In this document: positions 49,566 to 59,392 of the stretch, in pieces
How the letters are laid out: the number at the start of each line of letters is the position of its first letter
How positions within the stretch are numbered: position 1 is the stretch's first letter
Assembly (NCBI RefSeq): GCF_000213175.1
Contig: NW_009799179.1
Location: forward strand, 8,202,705 to 8,266,704
Source: Neurospora tetrasperma FGSC 2508
Lineage: Eukaryota; Ascomycota; Sordariomycetes; Sordariales; Sordariaceae
DNA length: 64,000 bases
Direction: 5' to 3'
Program-made: the position numbers and the translations under genes
The notes under the pieces: generated by a model
Databases searched by the model: none
The model's input: only the letters and a program-made list of their open reading frames with translations
Told to the model about the DNA's origin: nothing

Positions 49566-50515
49566 CAGGAGTGAACGGTCACTGTTCCCAAATGCGTATG
49601 CCTCAATCCAAGATCAACTCGCCAATCTCAAACAGGCATCTCTCCGTGCTTTCTAAAGCTTGGAAGCTCGCCATTTCCGGAATCCGGGTCTGAGCTGGTT
49701 CTTATTGACCTTATGATCTATTAAGAGACACGCATGGATGGTCTGATAGGAGTTATACGTGACGAATCTGGGGAGAACGAAACCAAGCGATCCGGAATCA
49801 AATGGGCGGATCAGTTGCCTTTCAATTTTGTTTTGATTTGAGGGGTTTTCAAAGAAAAGCGGTCACGTATGTTTATTGCATTTCACAGTTTGGTAGAGAC
49901 GGATACCCGGATACCCGAGCGAAAGCATCGAAGGAAAGTGAAGACTATTAAAGATACTGGTGCAAGTATTATCAGCGTTTATCGGATTCTGGAAGAAATA
50001 CTACACCATGTATCTCAGGTTATGCATATGCCTCTGACCGGGCGGAGGACACTGTCGTTACAGAGGAGGATGACCGGATGTACGTCATGAAACAGCGAAG
50101 ATATAAGTCGTGGTCATGATTTATCTGATTGTGGGTACCATCATGGTGTAGTCTGTGATTCTCATGACTATGACGGACAGGTAAGACACCATAACAATTT
50201 GATGATCACTTCATCAGATTATCCAGTCCAGATATTATTTTGTCGAGGTCACCATCGTCTCTTTGTAATCGAACAGGAATTGCGCCAAGAAAACTGAAAA
50301 CAGAGAAAGACAGCAGTGTTCCACAACCCATTTCTCCAACACATACGCGGTTCCAACCCACAAAATGTTCACCAGGCCATTTCGCAAATGCATTCACAAT
50401 CATTACATTCAAAAGCTAAGTCTAATCATCTGAAGTCTTCATAGCTTTTGTATTTTTCCCATCCTACCCGTGTCTTTTCTAGACCCAACGTACCCTATCA
50501 CACCTATACAACCAC
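49566..50515. other. Intergenic region between convergent genes
   Basis: About 950 bp holding the 3' ends of the PAN-like gene (+) and PDH E1 beta (-). No coding sequence or RNA gene is supported. Confidence 0.5.
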
Positions 50516-51894
50516 TTAGATAAGCTTGAGAAGCTTAGCGGCGTGGTTCTCGATAAGAGACTCAGTAGGGAAGGCCATCTCCTCGAGCCCCTGGGCGTAG
50601 GGCGTAGGGACATCGGCACCGGTGACACGCTGGGGAGGAGCATCGAGGAAATCGAAGCCGTACTCAACAGCCAGGGCAACGATCTCAGCACCGACACCGT
50701 AGCTGGGGAAGCCAGACTCGACCGTCATGAGGCGGTTCGTCTTCTTGATGGACTTGAGGATGGCGTCCAAGTCAAGGGGCTTGATGGAGCGCAGGTTGAG
50801 AACCTCAACCTCAACGCCGTACTTCTTCTTGAGGGCCTCGGCGGCGACAAGGGACTGGCCGACGCAGCGCGACATGGTCACGATGGTCAGGTCGCTGCCG
50901 GCGCGCTCGATCTTGGCCTTGCCAAAGGGGATGACGAAGTCGTCCTTCTGGGCGGCCTCGGACATGGGGAAGACCTGGCCGTACATGAGCTCGTTCTCGA
51001 GCACGATGACCGGGTTGGGGTCGCGGATGGCCGCCTTAAGCAGACCCTTGGCGTCCTCGGCAGACCAGGGGGACACGACCTTGAGACCAGGGACGGAACC
51101 GTACCAGGCGCTGTAGTCTTGCGAGTGCTGGGCGGCGACACCGGCGGCAAAACCGTTGGGGCCGCGGAAGGTGATGTTGCAGGGCTGGATACCGCCGGAC
51201 ATGTAGAGCGTCTTGGCGGCAGAGTTGACGATGTGGTCGATGGACTGCATGGCGAAGTTGAAGGTCATGAACTCGCACTAGATGTTTGGGAAGAAGGAAC
51301 ATGATTAGCTTGTATGCTTCTGCTAAATGTTTGTTTTTCTGTTCCGCTGCTGGCCGTCGTTACTATCATGGGCGTAGTCGCAGCCATAGGGCTGAACTGA
51401 TGTAGGGCTGGAGGTATAGCTTAGGATAAATCCAAGCTTCTAGTGACAGGGGAGACTTCGAGTCATGGCTGGTCCAGTGTGCGTCATGATGGGTCCCTTC
51501 TGGAGAGTTTACTTACGACGGGGTGAAGACCGCTGAGAGCAGCACCGACGGCGAGACCGGTGAAGCCCATCTCGGTGATGGGTGTGTCGATAACACGCCT
51601 GTCGCCGAAGCGATCTAGTAGGCCCTTGGTGACCTTGTATGCGCCATTGTACTGAGCAACCTCCTCACCCATGACAAACACCTTGTCGTTGGCCTCAAGC
51701 TCCTCGGCCAAGGCCTCATTCAGGGCATCGCGGACCGTGTAGTCCTTGGTTCCGGCGGGAGCATCGGCGTAGGTCCGTTTTTGGAAACCGGCCACGGAGG
51801 CGGGCTTGAAGAAGGACGGGGCGGCAGGACGGGCAACCTGGACACGCGAGGCCGTGGCAGCCAGGCGGACTGCGGGTCGGAGATAGCGCGACAT
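50516..51894 (-). CDS. pdb1: Pyruvate dehydrogenase E1 component, beta subunit, mitochondrial
   Basis: It forms the alpha2-beta2 E1 of the mitochondrial pyruvate dehydrogenase complex, which uses thiamine diphosphate to decarboxylate pyruvate and acetylate the E2 lipoyl groups. Exons are 51894-51517 and 51277-50516 (phase 0; 239-bp intron), giving 379 residues, the usual length. Residues 1 to about 43 form an Arg/Ala-rich mitochondrial targeting sequence ending near K-R-T-Y. The conserved N-terminal block with [17 protein letters not shown] and T-P-I-T-E-M-G-F follows. Exon 2 starts [11 protein letters not shown] and includes the transketolase central and C-terminal domains ([20 protein letters not shown]). 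The intron falls directly after H-P-V. All family landmarks I looked for are present. Confidence 0.97.
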
Positions 51895-53627
51895 GGCTGG
51901 GTGCTTGGTTGTTCGTGGGTTGGAGAAAATATGGAGAAAAAGAGGGTGTCCCGACTCAGGTCAGAAATAATGCAGTGCACTGACTAGCCGACAGTGCGGA
52001 GTAATTGGAATGAAGGGGTTTGGGTATGGAGGGTTGCGAATTAGTAGTTTCCTGCCGTCGGTGTCGACTGCAGCGCGCAACTTGTGCTTTGAGCCGGGAA
52101 AGGGAGAGGTGAGGACGGGGAAAGAAGGCAGTTGGCTGACTGTTGAGAGCAAAGTGTCAGGTTGGGGATGATGATGACCAGAAAAGCAGGCGCAGCTTTT
52201 TTTCTCTCCAGAGAGCGGGAGGGATTTTTTTGGGCCTTGCACCATCCGCCATCAAAAGATAGGGAGCTTGGATCCAGCTTTCGTTAGTTACGCCGCACTC
52301 GAGCTTTTTCTCACAGCTGGAACGTTGAACCCCAACGCTTCCTCGGCGCTAGCTTACAAAAGGCCTAGCAAAAGGGCCATCCATGACAGTTTCGCGCGTG
52401 TCCTGGCCCCTCAATTGGCTCGACACACCCTGCACGCCTTCGACGACAAGCCCTGGCCCACTGCAATGACAGCTGCGGAGGCAATCGATTTTGGAGAGGC
52501 AACCCTGCAACGCCGCGACTCCCCTCACGATCCCGCGTCGCTCACGATAAGCAAGCTCGTTTAGCTCATAAGCAGTGGGTAATGCCGGCTGGCATCGGAG
52601 CTTTTACAGGATTGGCAGCATGCAAAGTACACAATTGCTATCCCTCAAAGTGATCCAGAGAGTTTGATGTTTGGGAACTAAGTGAGGGCGAAGACGCATT
52701 ACAAATATATGGCGGCATTGGCACAGGAAAACATCGGCAACTGTTTGCCTTGTCGTCGTGGATCTGACGGCGTTGAAAGTGGATTGCTGCCCCTCCTCTC
52801 CGATACACCCCTGCGGCGTTCGTTAGCATGAGACCTCGTCAGGCTCGTCATAGCCTGGAGGGTCCCAGCTATCAGCACCGCGATTCCTTTTTAATAGAAA
52901 TGCGTCGACCTGATGGAACTGATACAATTGATAGTTCAGGCCTGGTTTTGAGCTTCCAATAGACACCAATGTGCTCCTTGCCGGCCCCTTTAGAGTTGGA
53001 GAAGGTTTGTATCTCAAGAACCTGTCTAACACGTTACTATAACCGATACAGCAAAGTCCGTTGGGGCAAACACAATGCGCCGAAGCCGCGCCGCAGATGA
53101 ACAGGAACACCGTGAGTGAGTGAGATGAACCGCCGGAGTCGGTGTCTCACAAATGCTACCATGTTACTCGGGCTCATCATACTTACCGTCTGGGCTTCGG
53201 CGTTGCGCACTGGCTGTGGAAACCTTCAAGATGACAAGATGTCCAACAACGATTCACTAAACAAACATGAAAGGAGCGGTTTGCTTCGTTCCTGAAAGAA
53301 GTGGTAGTCAAGAAAGAGTATATTAGGTTCATTCATACAGGTCATTGTACACGACGTCGTAAACTACCTAGCCAACTCTAACGTCCGGTCTCTTGCTGGC
53401 TCTTGCTGCAGCCAATCTAATCTTTCGAACAAAAATCCCGGCGTGACCGGCAATTATTGATTAAATCAGCGTATAAATGCAATAGTTTGTTGCCGTCCCT
53501 CCGTGTCATTATGTTTATCCGCTTCATGATGATCCTGATGTAAACCTTATATCCCCGCCTAGAACAATGTACAGAGAAATGGAAATGATTATATGGGGTA
53601 TCGTTTCAAGCACATTTTTTCTTTCTT
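51895..53627. other. Region between PDH beta and the sterol methyltransferase gene
   Basis: The first few hundred bases are the PDH beta promoter. A 98-codon open stretch at 52268-52564 (plus strand) begins with TTG and matches nothing I recognise, so I do not call it a gene. The rest, to the 3' end of the sterol methyltransferase gene at 53628, shows no coding pattern. Confidence 0.45.
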
Positions 53628-54850
53628 TTAGTTGAGGGGCTTCTTGCCAACCATGAGGTACATGGGGGTGAAGAGCTTCTTCTTGGCACCGGCAACGAGA
53701 CCATCGGCGCCGCGGGCAAGCGCGTCAGCGGTTTTCTTGGTACCCTTGGGGGCAAGGCCGACGGTCTCGAGGATGCCGGCGAAACCGTGGAGGATGCGGC
53801 GGGCGGTGTGGGTCATGCGGACGACGGTGAAGAAGTCGAGGTAGCTCTGCATGTAGCGGAGCTCACCAGCAATGGGCCAGTACCAGGGCATGGGGTCGTT
53901 GCGATCGGCAAGATCCTCGTGGTGGAGGAGCTCAAAACCGACGTTCTTCATGGCGGCGAGACCCTCGTTGATGGTCACCATGTTGGAGATACCGTTGCCG
54001 ACTTCGATGGCGAGACGGATGTCACGGTGCTCAACGTTGTCGTTATCGTAGTTGTCAGTCATGAGCCATTCATAGACACCAAAGACACCGCCGGGCTTAA
54101 GGACACGGTAGATCTCGCCGTAGACACCCTCGAGCTTAGGAGCGTGGACGGTGGCCTCAATGGCGTATACGGCATCGAAGGAGTTGTCGGGGAAGGACAT
54201 CTGCATAAAGTCACCCTTGACGAACTTGAGCTGGCCAGAGAGACCATCGCGAACAGCGTAATGAGTGGCGCGGTCGATCTGGTAGTCGTTGTTGTTCAGG
54301 CCGGTGATGTGGGCGTCAGTGAACTTGGCGATCTCGCGCGCAGGGCCACCAACACCGCAGCCGACATCGAGAACCTTCATGTCCTTCTTGATGCCGATCT
54401 GGGCAGCGAGGTAGTGCTCGTGGCGGGCAATAGCCTGGTAGAAGGACTCGCCGGGGGAGTAACGGCAGAAGTGGAAGCACTGGCCCCAGCCATACTCGTA
54501 AATATCGGTCGCGAGGTTGTAGTAGCTGCAGGAAGCACGTTTGTCAGTCTCCACGTATTCGCACAAAGCAGGAATCTTGCGAGGCAAGGCGGGGGAACTC
54601 ACTGCCTGGTCAAGGTCGCGTACTCCTTGGTACGGGCCTCGCGATCAGCCTGGGTCTCAGCCTCGGCAGTCTTGTTGTCGAAGTGCTTGAAGTACTCGTC
54701 CACGGCAATCTGCTGAGCCTCGGTGTTCTTCTTCAGCAGAGCAGCGACACCACCGGCGGCCTTGGCCGAGTCGCCGTGCATGACCTTCTTGAACTCAGCA
54801 TCACGCTGGTGGTCCTCCTTCTCGAGGGCAATGACCGGTGTGGAAGGCAT
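53628..54850 (-). CDS. erg6: Sterol 24-C-methyltransferase (ergosterol synthesis)
   Basis: It transfers a methyl group from S-adenosylmethionine to C-24 of a sterol side chain (lanosterol or zymosterol, depending on the fungus) at the endoplasmic reticulum or lipid droplets. Exons are 54850-54603 and 54525-53628, giving 381 residues, the family length. The 77-bp intron splits the codon for His83. The family's sterol-contact region Y-E-Y-G-W-G-Q-C-F-H-F is at about 92-102. SAM motif I (V-L-D-V-G-C-G-V-G-G) is at 134-143, followed by further methyltransferase blocks including D-A-V-Y-A-I-E-A-T and V-L-K-P-G-G. The C-terminal sterol methyltransferase domain ends V-G-K-K-P-L-N. Reading straight through the intron gives a false N-terminus. 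In Neurospora the gene is called erg-4. It is divergent from slt11, 845 bp away. Confidence 0.97.
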
Positions 54851-55695
54851 TTTGGCGGGGTGAATTATGGTGTTGAACGGGGAGAAATTGAGGAGGAAGG
54901 CGAAGATCTCGCGAGTTGTTGAATGAGGGGAAGAAGTGAAGATGGGATTGGCACGAACAAGCAGAAGACAACAAGACGTTGCGGTCAGTCGGGATCCTCC
55001 ATATAAACAAAAAAAAAAGGCCACGACCCCGGACCCCTTTCCTCCTCCTCGTGCTGCTTGCCCTGGCACCTTGCAATTACCCCTGGATGAGAGCTATGCC
55101 AGGGTGTACAACGATAGCATGCGATAGCTGCTGTAGTCCATCCACAGAATAGGCGCATCTCAATCGCCAATTGGCCTGAGCGCCCCACAAAATGGCGTCG
55201 GCCAATCTGAAAGATCCACCCCCCCTTTCAGCTTTCGGGTTGAACCGTTGTGACCTTGAAACTTGGCGCCAGCGAATTGGGTGAAGAAGCACTCGAAACA
55301 TGCGAATTCGAATTCGAAATCCACGTGAAGGTTCGGGATGTTCTCGCCCCCCGCGCCCGTGCACTCAAATCCCGAATACGAATACCAATCCGACTTGTGG
55401 GGGATGCTCAGTTAAGCTTGAGCCACGGCCAGGTTTCTTACGGGCACATTGTAACGCGTGTAACAGAAGACGTGGCGTAATTACGCCACATTGATTGATA
55501 AGAGTTCTGATAAGCACCGAGAACGTCTGGACAAGGAAAGAGAAGGGCCCGAACTTGAGCAGGTCACCGTTGAAAGTCGGCAAGTTTCCAGATCATCATC
55601 ATCACCACTGCGTACACCACCCGCCGCCAACCATCGCGTCACTATTCGATCTTCAACGCGTATTCAACCCACCAAGATTTTGCATCAAGCCCGAT
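54851..55695. promoter_or_regulatory. Divergent promoter region of the sterol methyltransferase and slt11 genes
   Basis: 845 bp between two start codons on opposite strands. An A-tract at 55009-55018 lies on the sterol methyltransferase side. In-frame codons upstream of the slt11 ATG (from 55495) are considered leader. No specific factor site is asserted. Confidence 0.5.
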
Positions 55696-56853
55696 ATGCC
55701 GCCGCAAATTAAACACGATCTCAACCGCTCCGGTTGGGAGGCGACCGACTTCCCCTCCGTTTGCGAAAACTGCCTGCCCGAGAACCCTTACGTCAAAATG
55801 CTCAAGGAAGACTACGGTGCCGAATGCAAGCTTTGCACCCGCCCGTTCACCGTCTTCAGCTGGGCCGCTGATCGCGCTCACGCCCGCAAGAAGCGCACCA
55901 ACATCTGCCTCACCTGCGCTCGCCTCAAGAACGCCTGCCAATGCTGCATCCTCGATCTTCAGTTCGGTCTGCCCATCATCATTAGAGACAAGGCCCTCGA
56001 GCTTGTGGCCCCCGGCCCGCAGAGCGAAATTAACCGCGAGTACTTTGCACAAAACAACGAGCGCGCGATTGAGGAAGGAAGAGCTGGTGTAGAGGAGTAC
56101 GAGAAGGCGGACGAGAAAGCAAGAGAGCTGCTTAGGAGGCTGGCACAAAGCAAGCCTTATTTCAGGAAGGGCAGGGAGGTCGACGAGGAGGGTAACCCCG
56201 TTAACGGATCATCGAGTGGCGCAGGACGGGCGACGGGAGGCAATCCTGCTGTGGGAGCTGGTGTTGGTGGGGTTGGTCCGATTCGCATGAGAGATTCCAG
56301 GGCGGCCGCAGCTGCTGGCGCCAGACCCGGCGGCGGACGAAGACCCAACGCAGCTCCGGCGCCTCCCCCGGGACCCAAGGACTGGCTGCCACCGGCCGAC
56401 AAGAGCATAATGTCTCTCTTCGTCACCGGTATCGAAGATGATCTGCCCGAGTTCAAGATCCGCGACTTCTTCAAGGCGTTCGGAAAGATCAAGTCGCTGG
56501 TTGTGTCGCACATGTCGCATGCCGCGTTCGTCAACTACGAGACTCGGGAGGCTGCCGAGAAGGCTTCAGCGGAGTGCAAAGGCCGTGCTGTCATTGCCGG
56601 ATGCCCCTTGAGGGTTAGATGGAGCGTGCCCAAGGCATTGGGAACAATGAACAAGGAACAGCGTTCGGAGATGCTACGAGATGGTCGGTCGGCCTTTGGC
56701 AGTGGTCAAAAGACAGGTGGCCAAAAGGCGATCGGGGGACAAAATGCCCAGGGTAGCGCATCAGAAGCGCAGAAAGACGACGCATCCAACCTCACTATCG
56801 CAGCGCCGCCCGGTGCGGCAGACGTACAGTACGCCAGTCTCTCTGGCAACTAA
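55696..56853 (+). CDS. slt11: Pre-mRNA splicing factor Slt11/Ecm2 (Cwf5/RBM22 family)
   Basis: It is a spliceosome component that contacts U2/U6 RNA at the catalytic centre. It is intronless with 385 residues. The N-terminal Zn-binding torus region has cysteines at 23, 26, 44, 47, 71, 74, 81, 83 and 84, within C-E-N-C, C-K-L-C, C-L-T-C and C-Q-C-C. A helical, charged part (about 110-160) and a Gly/Ala/Pro-rich linker (about 170-228) follow. An RRM at about 237-312 has RNP2 L-F-V-T-G-I and RNP1-like A-A-F-V-N-Y-E. The tail is Gly/Gln-rich. The start at 55696 (M-P-P-Q-I-K-H-D-L-N-R-S-G-W-E) matches the family's N-terminus, although the frame is open 67 codons farther upstream. It converges with mzm1, 264 bp away. 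Confidence 0.95.
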   Translation: MPPQIKHDLNRSGWEATDFPSVCENCLPENPYVKMLKEDYGAECKLCTRPFTVFSWAADRAHARKKRTNICLTCARLKNACQCCILDLQFGLPIIIRDKALELVAPGPQSEINREYFAQNNERAIEEGRAGVEEYEKADEKARELLRRLAQSKPYFRKGREVDEEGNPVNGSSSGAGRATGGNPAVGAGVGGVGPIRMRDSRAAAAAGARPGGGRRPNAAPAPPPGPKDWLPPADKSIMSLFVTGIEDDLPEFKIRDFFKAFGKIKSLVVSHMSHAAFVNYETREAAEKASAECKGRAVIAGCPLRVRWSVPKALGTMNKEQRSEMLRDGRSAFGSGQKTGGQKAIGGQNAQGSASEAQKDDASNLTIAAPPGAADVQYASLSGN

Positions 56854-57117
56854 GCGGGGTCAGAAAAGTGCTTATTAATCATGGTATTGCAAGGCGTTCG
56901 GAGGCTATTATGATTTGGGGTTTGGGCTCAGGGTATCTCGGATACAATGCATTTCCTGATATCGCATGGTCTCTTCCACTAGTTTTCTACATTGAGGGGT
57001 ATCATCGATGATTTATACATATACACGGGCAACAGCACTGTCCTGTTGTCCCATTACGTTCTCACGAACTTGAGCTTCCAAAATCCTTGTGTTTTCCAAC
57101 CATGGCTTTGTATTCAC

Positions 57118-57605
57118 TTATGCCGAGCAGCACTTCTGCTCGCCGCCGATCTTGATGGTCTGGTTGCCTAGCTTGATCGTATCGTTGTCGCCGCGCTCGG
57201 TGTCCTGGTGAATCCGTAGCTCTGTGAGGAACAAGCAGTCAGTAACCATATCCTGTAAATAACTCTAGCACCCCTAGACTTCACTCACTGTAGGTCTCGC
57301 CGTCCTTACGGCCCTGGACGACATTGGATCTCAAAAAGCTGGCAACTTCCTCGGCATGCGCAATCGCAGGCGCAATCGTAGGATCGTTGGCGGGAACGTT
57401 CTGGTTCTCGCGGAAACCACGGCGGATGGACTCGTAGGCGGCGGTAAGGGTGCGGTTATCGCCTATGATAGTGGCACATGCCGGTCAATCCGGGGAGCTA
57501 CATGGGCCGGCGGGTGCACCAAGGGGACTGCATGGGGAACATCGTACCATCAAAGGCAACTCTCGCGGCGCGCATGAGGTGACGGTAGGCTTGAAGGGCA
57601 GACAT
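57118..57605 (-). CDS. mzm1: Mitochondrial zinc maintenance protein 1 (LYR-type complex III assembly factor)
   Basis: Mzm1 is a matrix LYR protein that holds the Rieske iron-sulfur protein before its insertion into cytochrome bc1, and its loss lowers mitochondrial zinc. Three exons, 57605-57548, 57462-57289 and 57221-57118, give 111 residues; introns of 85 and 67 bp fall within codons and splice cleanly. The N-terminus S-A-L-Q-A-Y-R-H-L-M-R-A-A-R-V-A-F has the family's A-Y-R version of the LYR motif followed by the basic patch. Then come E-S-I-R-R-G-F, H-A-E-E-V-A, R-S-N-V-V-Q-G and H-Q-D-T-E-R-G-D-N-D-T-I-K, the hallmark C-terminal region. A short tail ends K-C-C-S-A. No single long open frame shows this gene because its exons are small. 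It is divergent from zuo1 with 377 bp between starts. Confidence 0.93.
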
Positions 57606-57982
57606 GTTGACAATACCGCTGGTAAACGAGGGTCATGCAAGGAAATGCAGGTTCTAAAGAAGGTAAATAGTATTGTATCGCCAACTTCCGGTCTAACAAA
57701 AGGATTCAAGGCTTGTCTGGAAACAGTTGCAGTGACGGCAATGCGACCTCCAAAAATGTCGCCCAGGACCGGGTAGGCTTGCCGGCCGGAGTGGACTTGG
57801 AGTTGCGATGATTGTGATTGGCGGTCGATAAGCAAGATGTGGGGAGCTTGGCCATCGAAAAATTTCCAGAATTCCGTCGGTAAAAAGACAACAGAGGGGC
57901 CCCGCCTATACAAGCTTCTGGTTCCTGCGCCTGTCACTGTCTCCCAACCCAACCATCACCATCCTCATCATCAGCCGCAAAA
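57606..57982. promoter_or_regulatory. Divergent promoter of mzm1 and zuo1
   Basis: Only 377 bp separate the two start codons, so control sequences are likely shared. Open frames on either strand within it are spurious. Confidence 0.55.
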
Positions 57983-59392
57983 ATGACTACTGTGGTTCCC
58001 CTTCCTCTCCCCACCCTCCCTGAGGGCTGGACCGCCGAGAAGGACTTCAAGCCCATCGGCAAGATTGCCCAGAATGAGGCTACCCAGCGCACCATCGAGC
58101 CCGTCGGCCCTCACTTCCTCGCCCACGCCCGCCGCGCCCGCCACAAGCGCACCTTCTCCGAGGATGACCGTATCCAGGCCCAGGAGCGTGCCAAGAACGT
58201 CGAGGAGGATAACGAGAGCGACCTCAGCGAGCCCGAGGACCCCATGATGCTCTCTCGCGACGCCAAGGACTGGAAGGTTAGTGCTCAGCGTGTAATGGTG
58301 CATGCCACGAGAGACCTTGACAGCTAACCTGTTTGCCCCCGTATACAGCAACAAGATCACTACAAGGTTCTCGGCCTTTCCAAATACCGCTGGAGGGCCA
58401 CTGAGGAGCAGATCAAGCGCGCTCACCGCAAGAAGGTCCTCAAGCACCACCCCGATAAGAAGGCCGCCGCTGGCCGCACCGAGGACGACAACTTCTTCAA
58501 GTGCATCCAGAAGGCCACCGAAGTCCTCCTCGACCCCATCAAGCGCCGCCAGTTCGATTCCGTTGATGAGGAAGCCGATGTCGAGCCCCCCACCAAGAAG
58601 CAGCTTCAAAAGGGCAACTTCTACAAGCTCTGGGGCAACGTCTTCAAGGCTGAGGGCCGTTTCAGCAACACCCAGCCCGTCCCCAGCTTCGGCAACGAGA
58701 ACTCTACCCGCGAGGAGGTCGAGAACTTCTACAACTTCTTCTACAACTTCGACAGCTGGAGGTCGTTCGAGTACCTCGATGAGGATGTTCCCGATGACAG
58801 CGAGTCCCGCGACCAGAGACGCCACACCGAGCGCAAGAACCTCAACACCCGCAAGAAGAGAAAGGCTGAAGACAATGCTCGTCTTCGCAAGCTGCTCGAT
58901 GACTGCTCGGCCGCCGATGAGCGTATCAAGAAGTTCCGCCAGGAGGCCAACGCCGCCAAGAACAAGAAGAGGCTCGAGAAGGAGGCTGCCGAGAAGAAGG
59001 CCGCTGAGGAGGCCGCTGCCAAGAAGGCTGCCGAGGAGGCTGCCGCTAAGGAGGCTGAGGAGAAGGCCAAGGCCGACCGTGAGGCAAGCAAGAAGGCCAA
59101 GGAGGCTGCTAAGAACGCTGTCAAGAAGAACAAGCGTGTCCTCCGTGGCTCCGTCAAGGATGCCAACTACTTCGTTGAGGGCGATGCTTCCGTTGCCACC
59201 ATCGATGCCGTTCTCGGTGATGTTGAGCTTATCCAGGCGAAGATCGATCCCGATGAGATCGCTGCCCTCGCTGGCAAGCTCAACAACCTTAAGGTCGCTG
59301 ACGAGATCAAGGCTGTCTGGAACGAGGAGGCCGCCCGCCTTGTCGGTGCCGGCAAGATCAACGCCGGTGACCTCAAGGCTCTTTCTGCTTAA
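57983..59392 (+). CDS. zuo1: Zuotin, ribosome-associated J-domain cochaperone
   Basis: Zuotin pairs with an atypical Hsp70 (Ssz1) in the ribosome-associated complex and stimulates Ssb-type Hsp70 on nascent chains. Exons are 57983-58276 and 58349-59392, joined in phase 0, giving 445 residues (yeast 433). The N-terminal part carries R-R-A-R-H-K-R. The J domain starts at D-H-Y-K-V-L-G-L just after the junction and has the essential H-P-D in K-H-H-P-D-K-K (about residue 129). The zuotin homology domain follows, with N-F-Y-N-F-F-Y-N-F-D-S-W-R-S-F-E-Y. A long Lys/Ala/Glu-rich helical segment (about 275-345) is the expected ribosome-binding region. The C-terminal bundle ends G-D-L-K-A-L-S-A. The intron sits at the J-domain boundary. 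Codon use is strongly C-ending, typical of a highly expressed Neurospora-type gene. Confidence 0.97.

Noticed and set aside
52268-52564. 98-codon open frame on the plus strand between the PDH beta and sterol methyltransferase genes
   Set aside because: It begins with TTG rather than ATG, has no recognisable motif and lies in a promoter region. It cannot be excluded but is not supported.
53787-54716. 309-codon plus-strand open frame rich in Val, Gly and Asp
   Set aside because: It is a shadow of the sterol methyltransferase gene.
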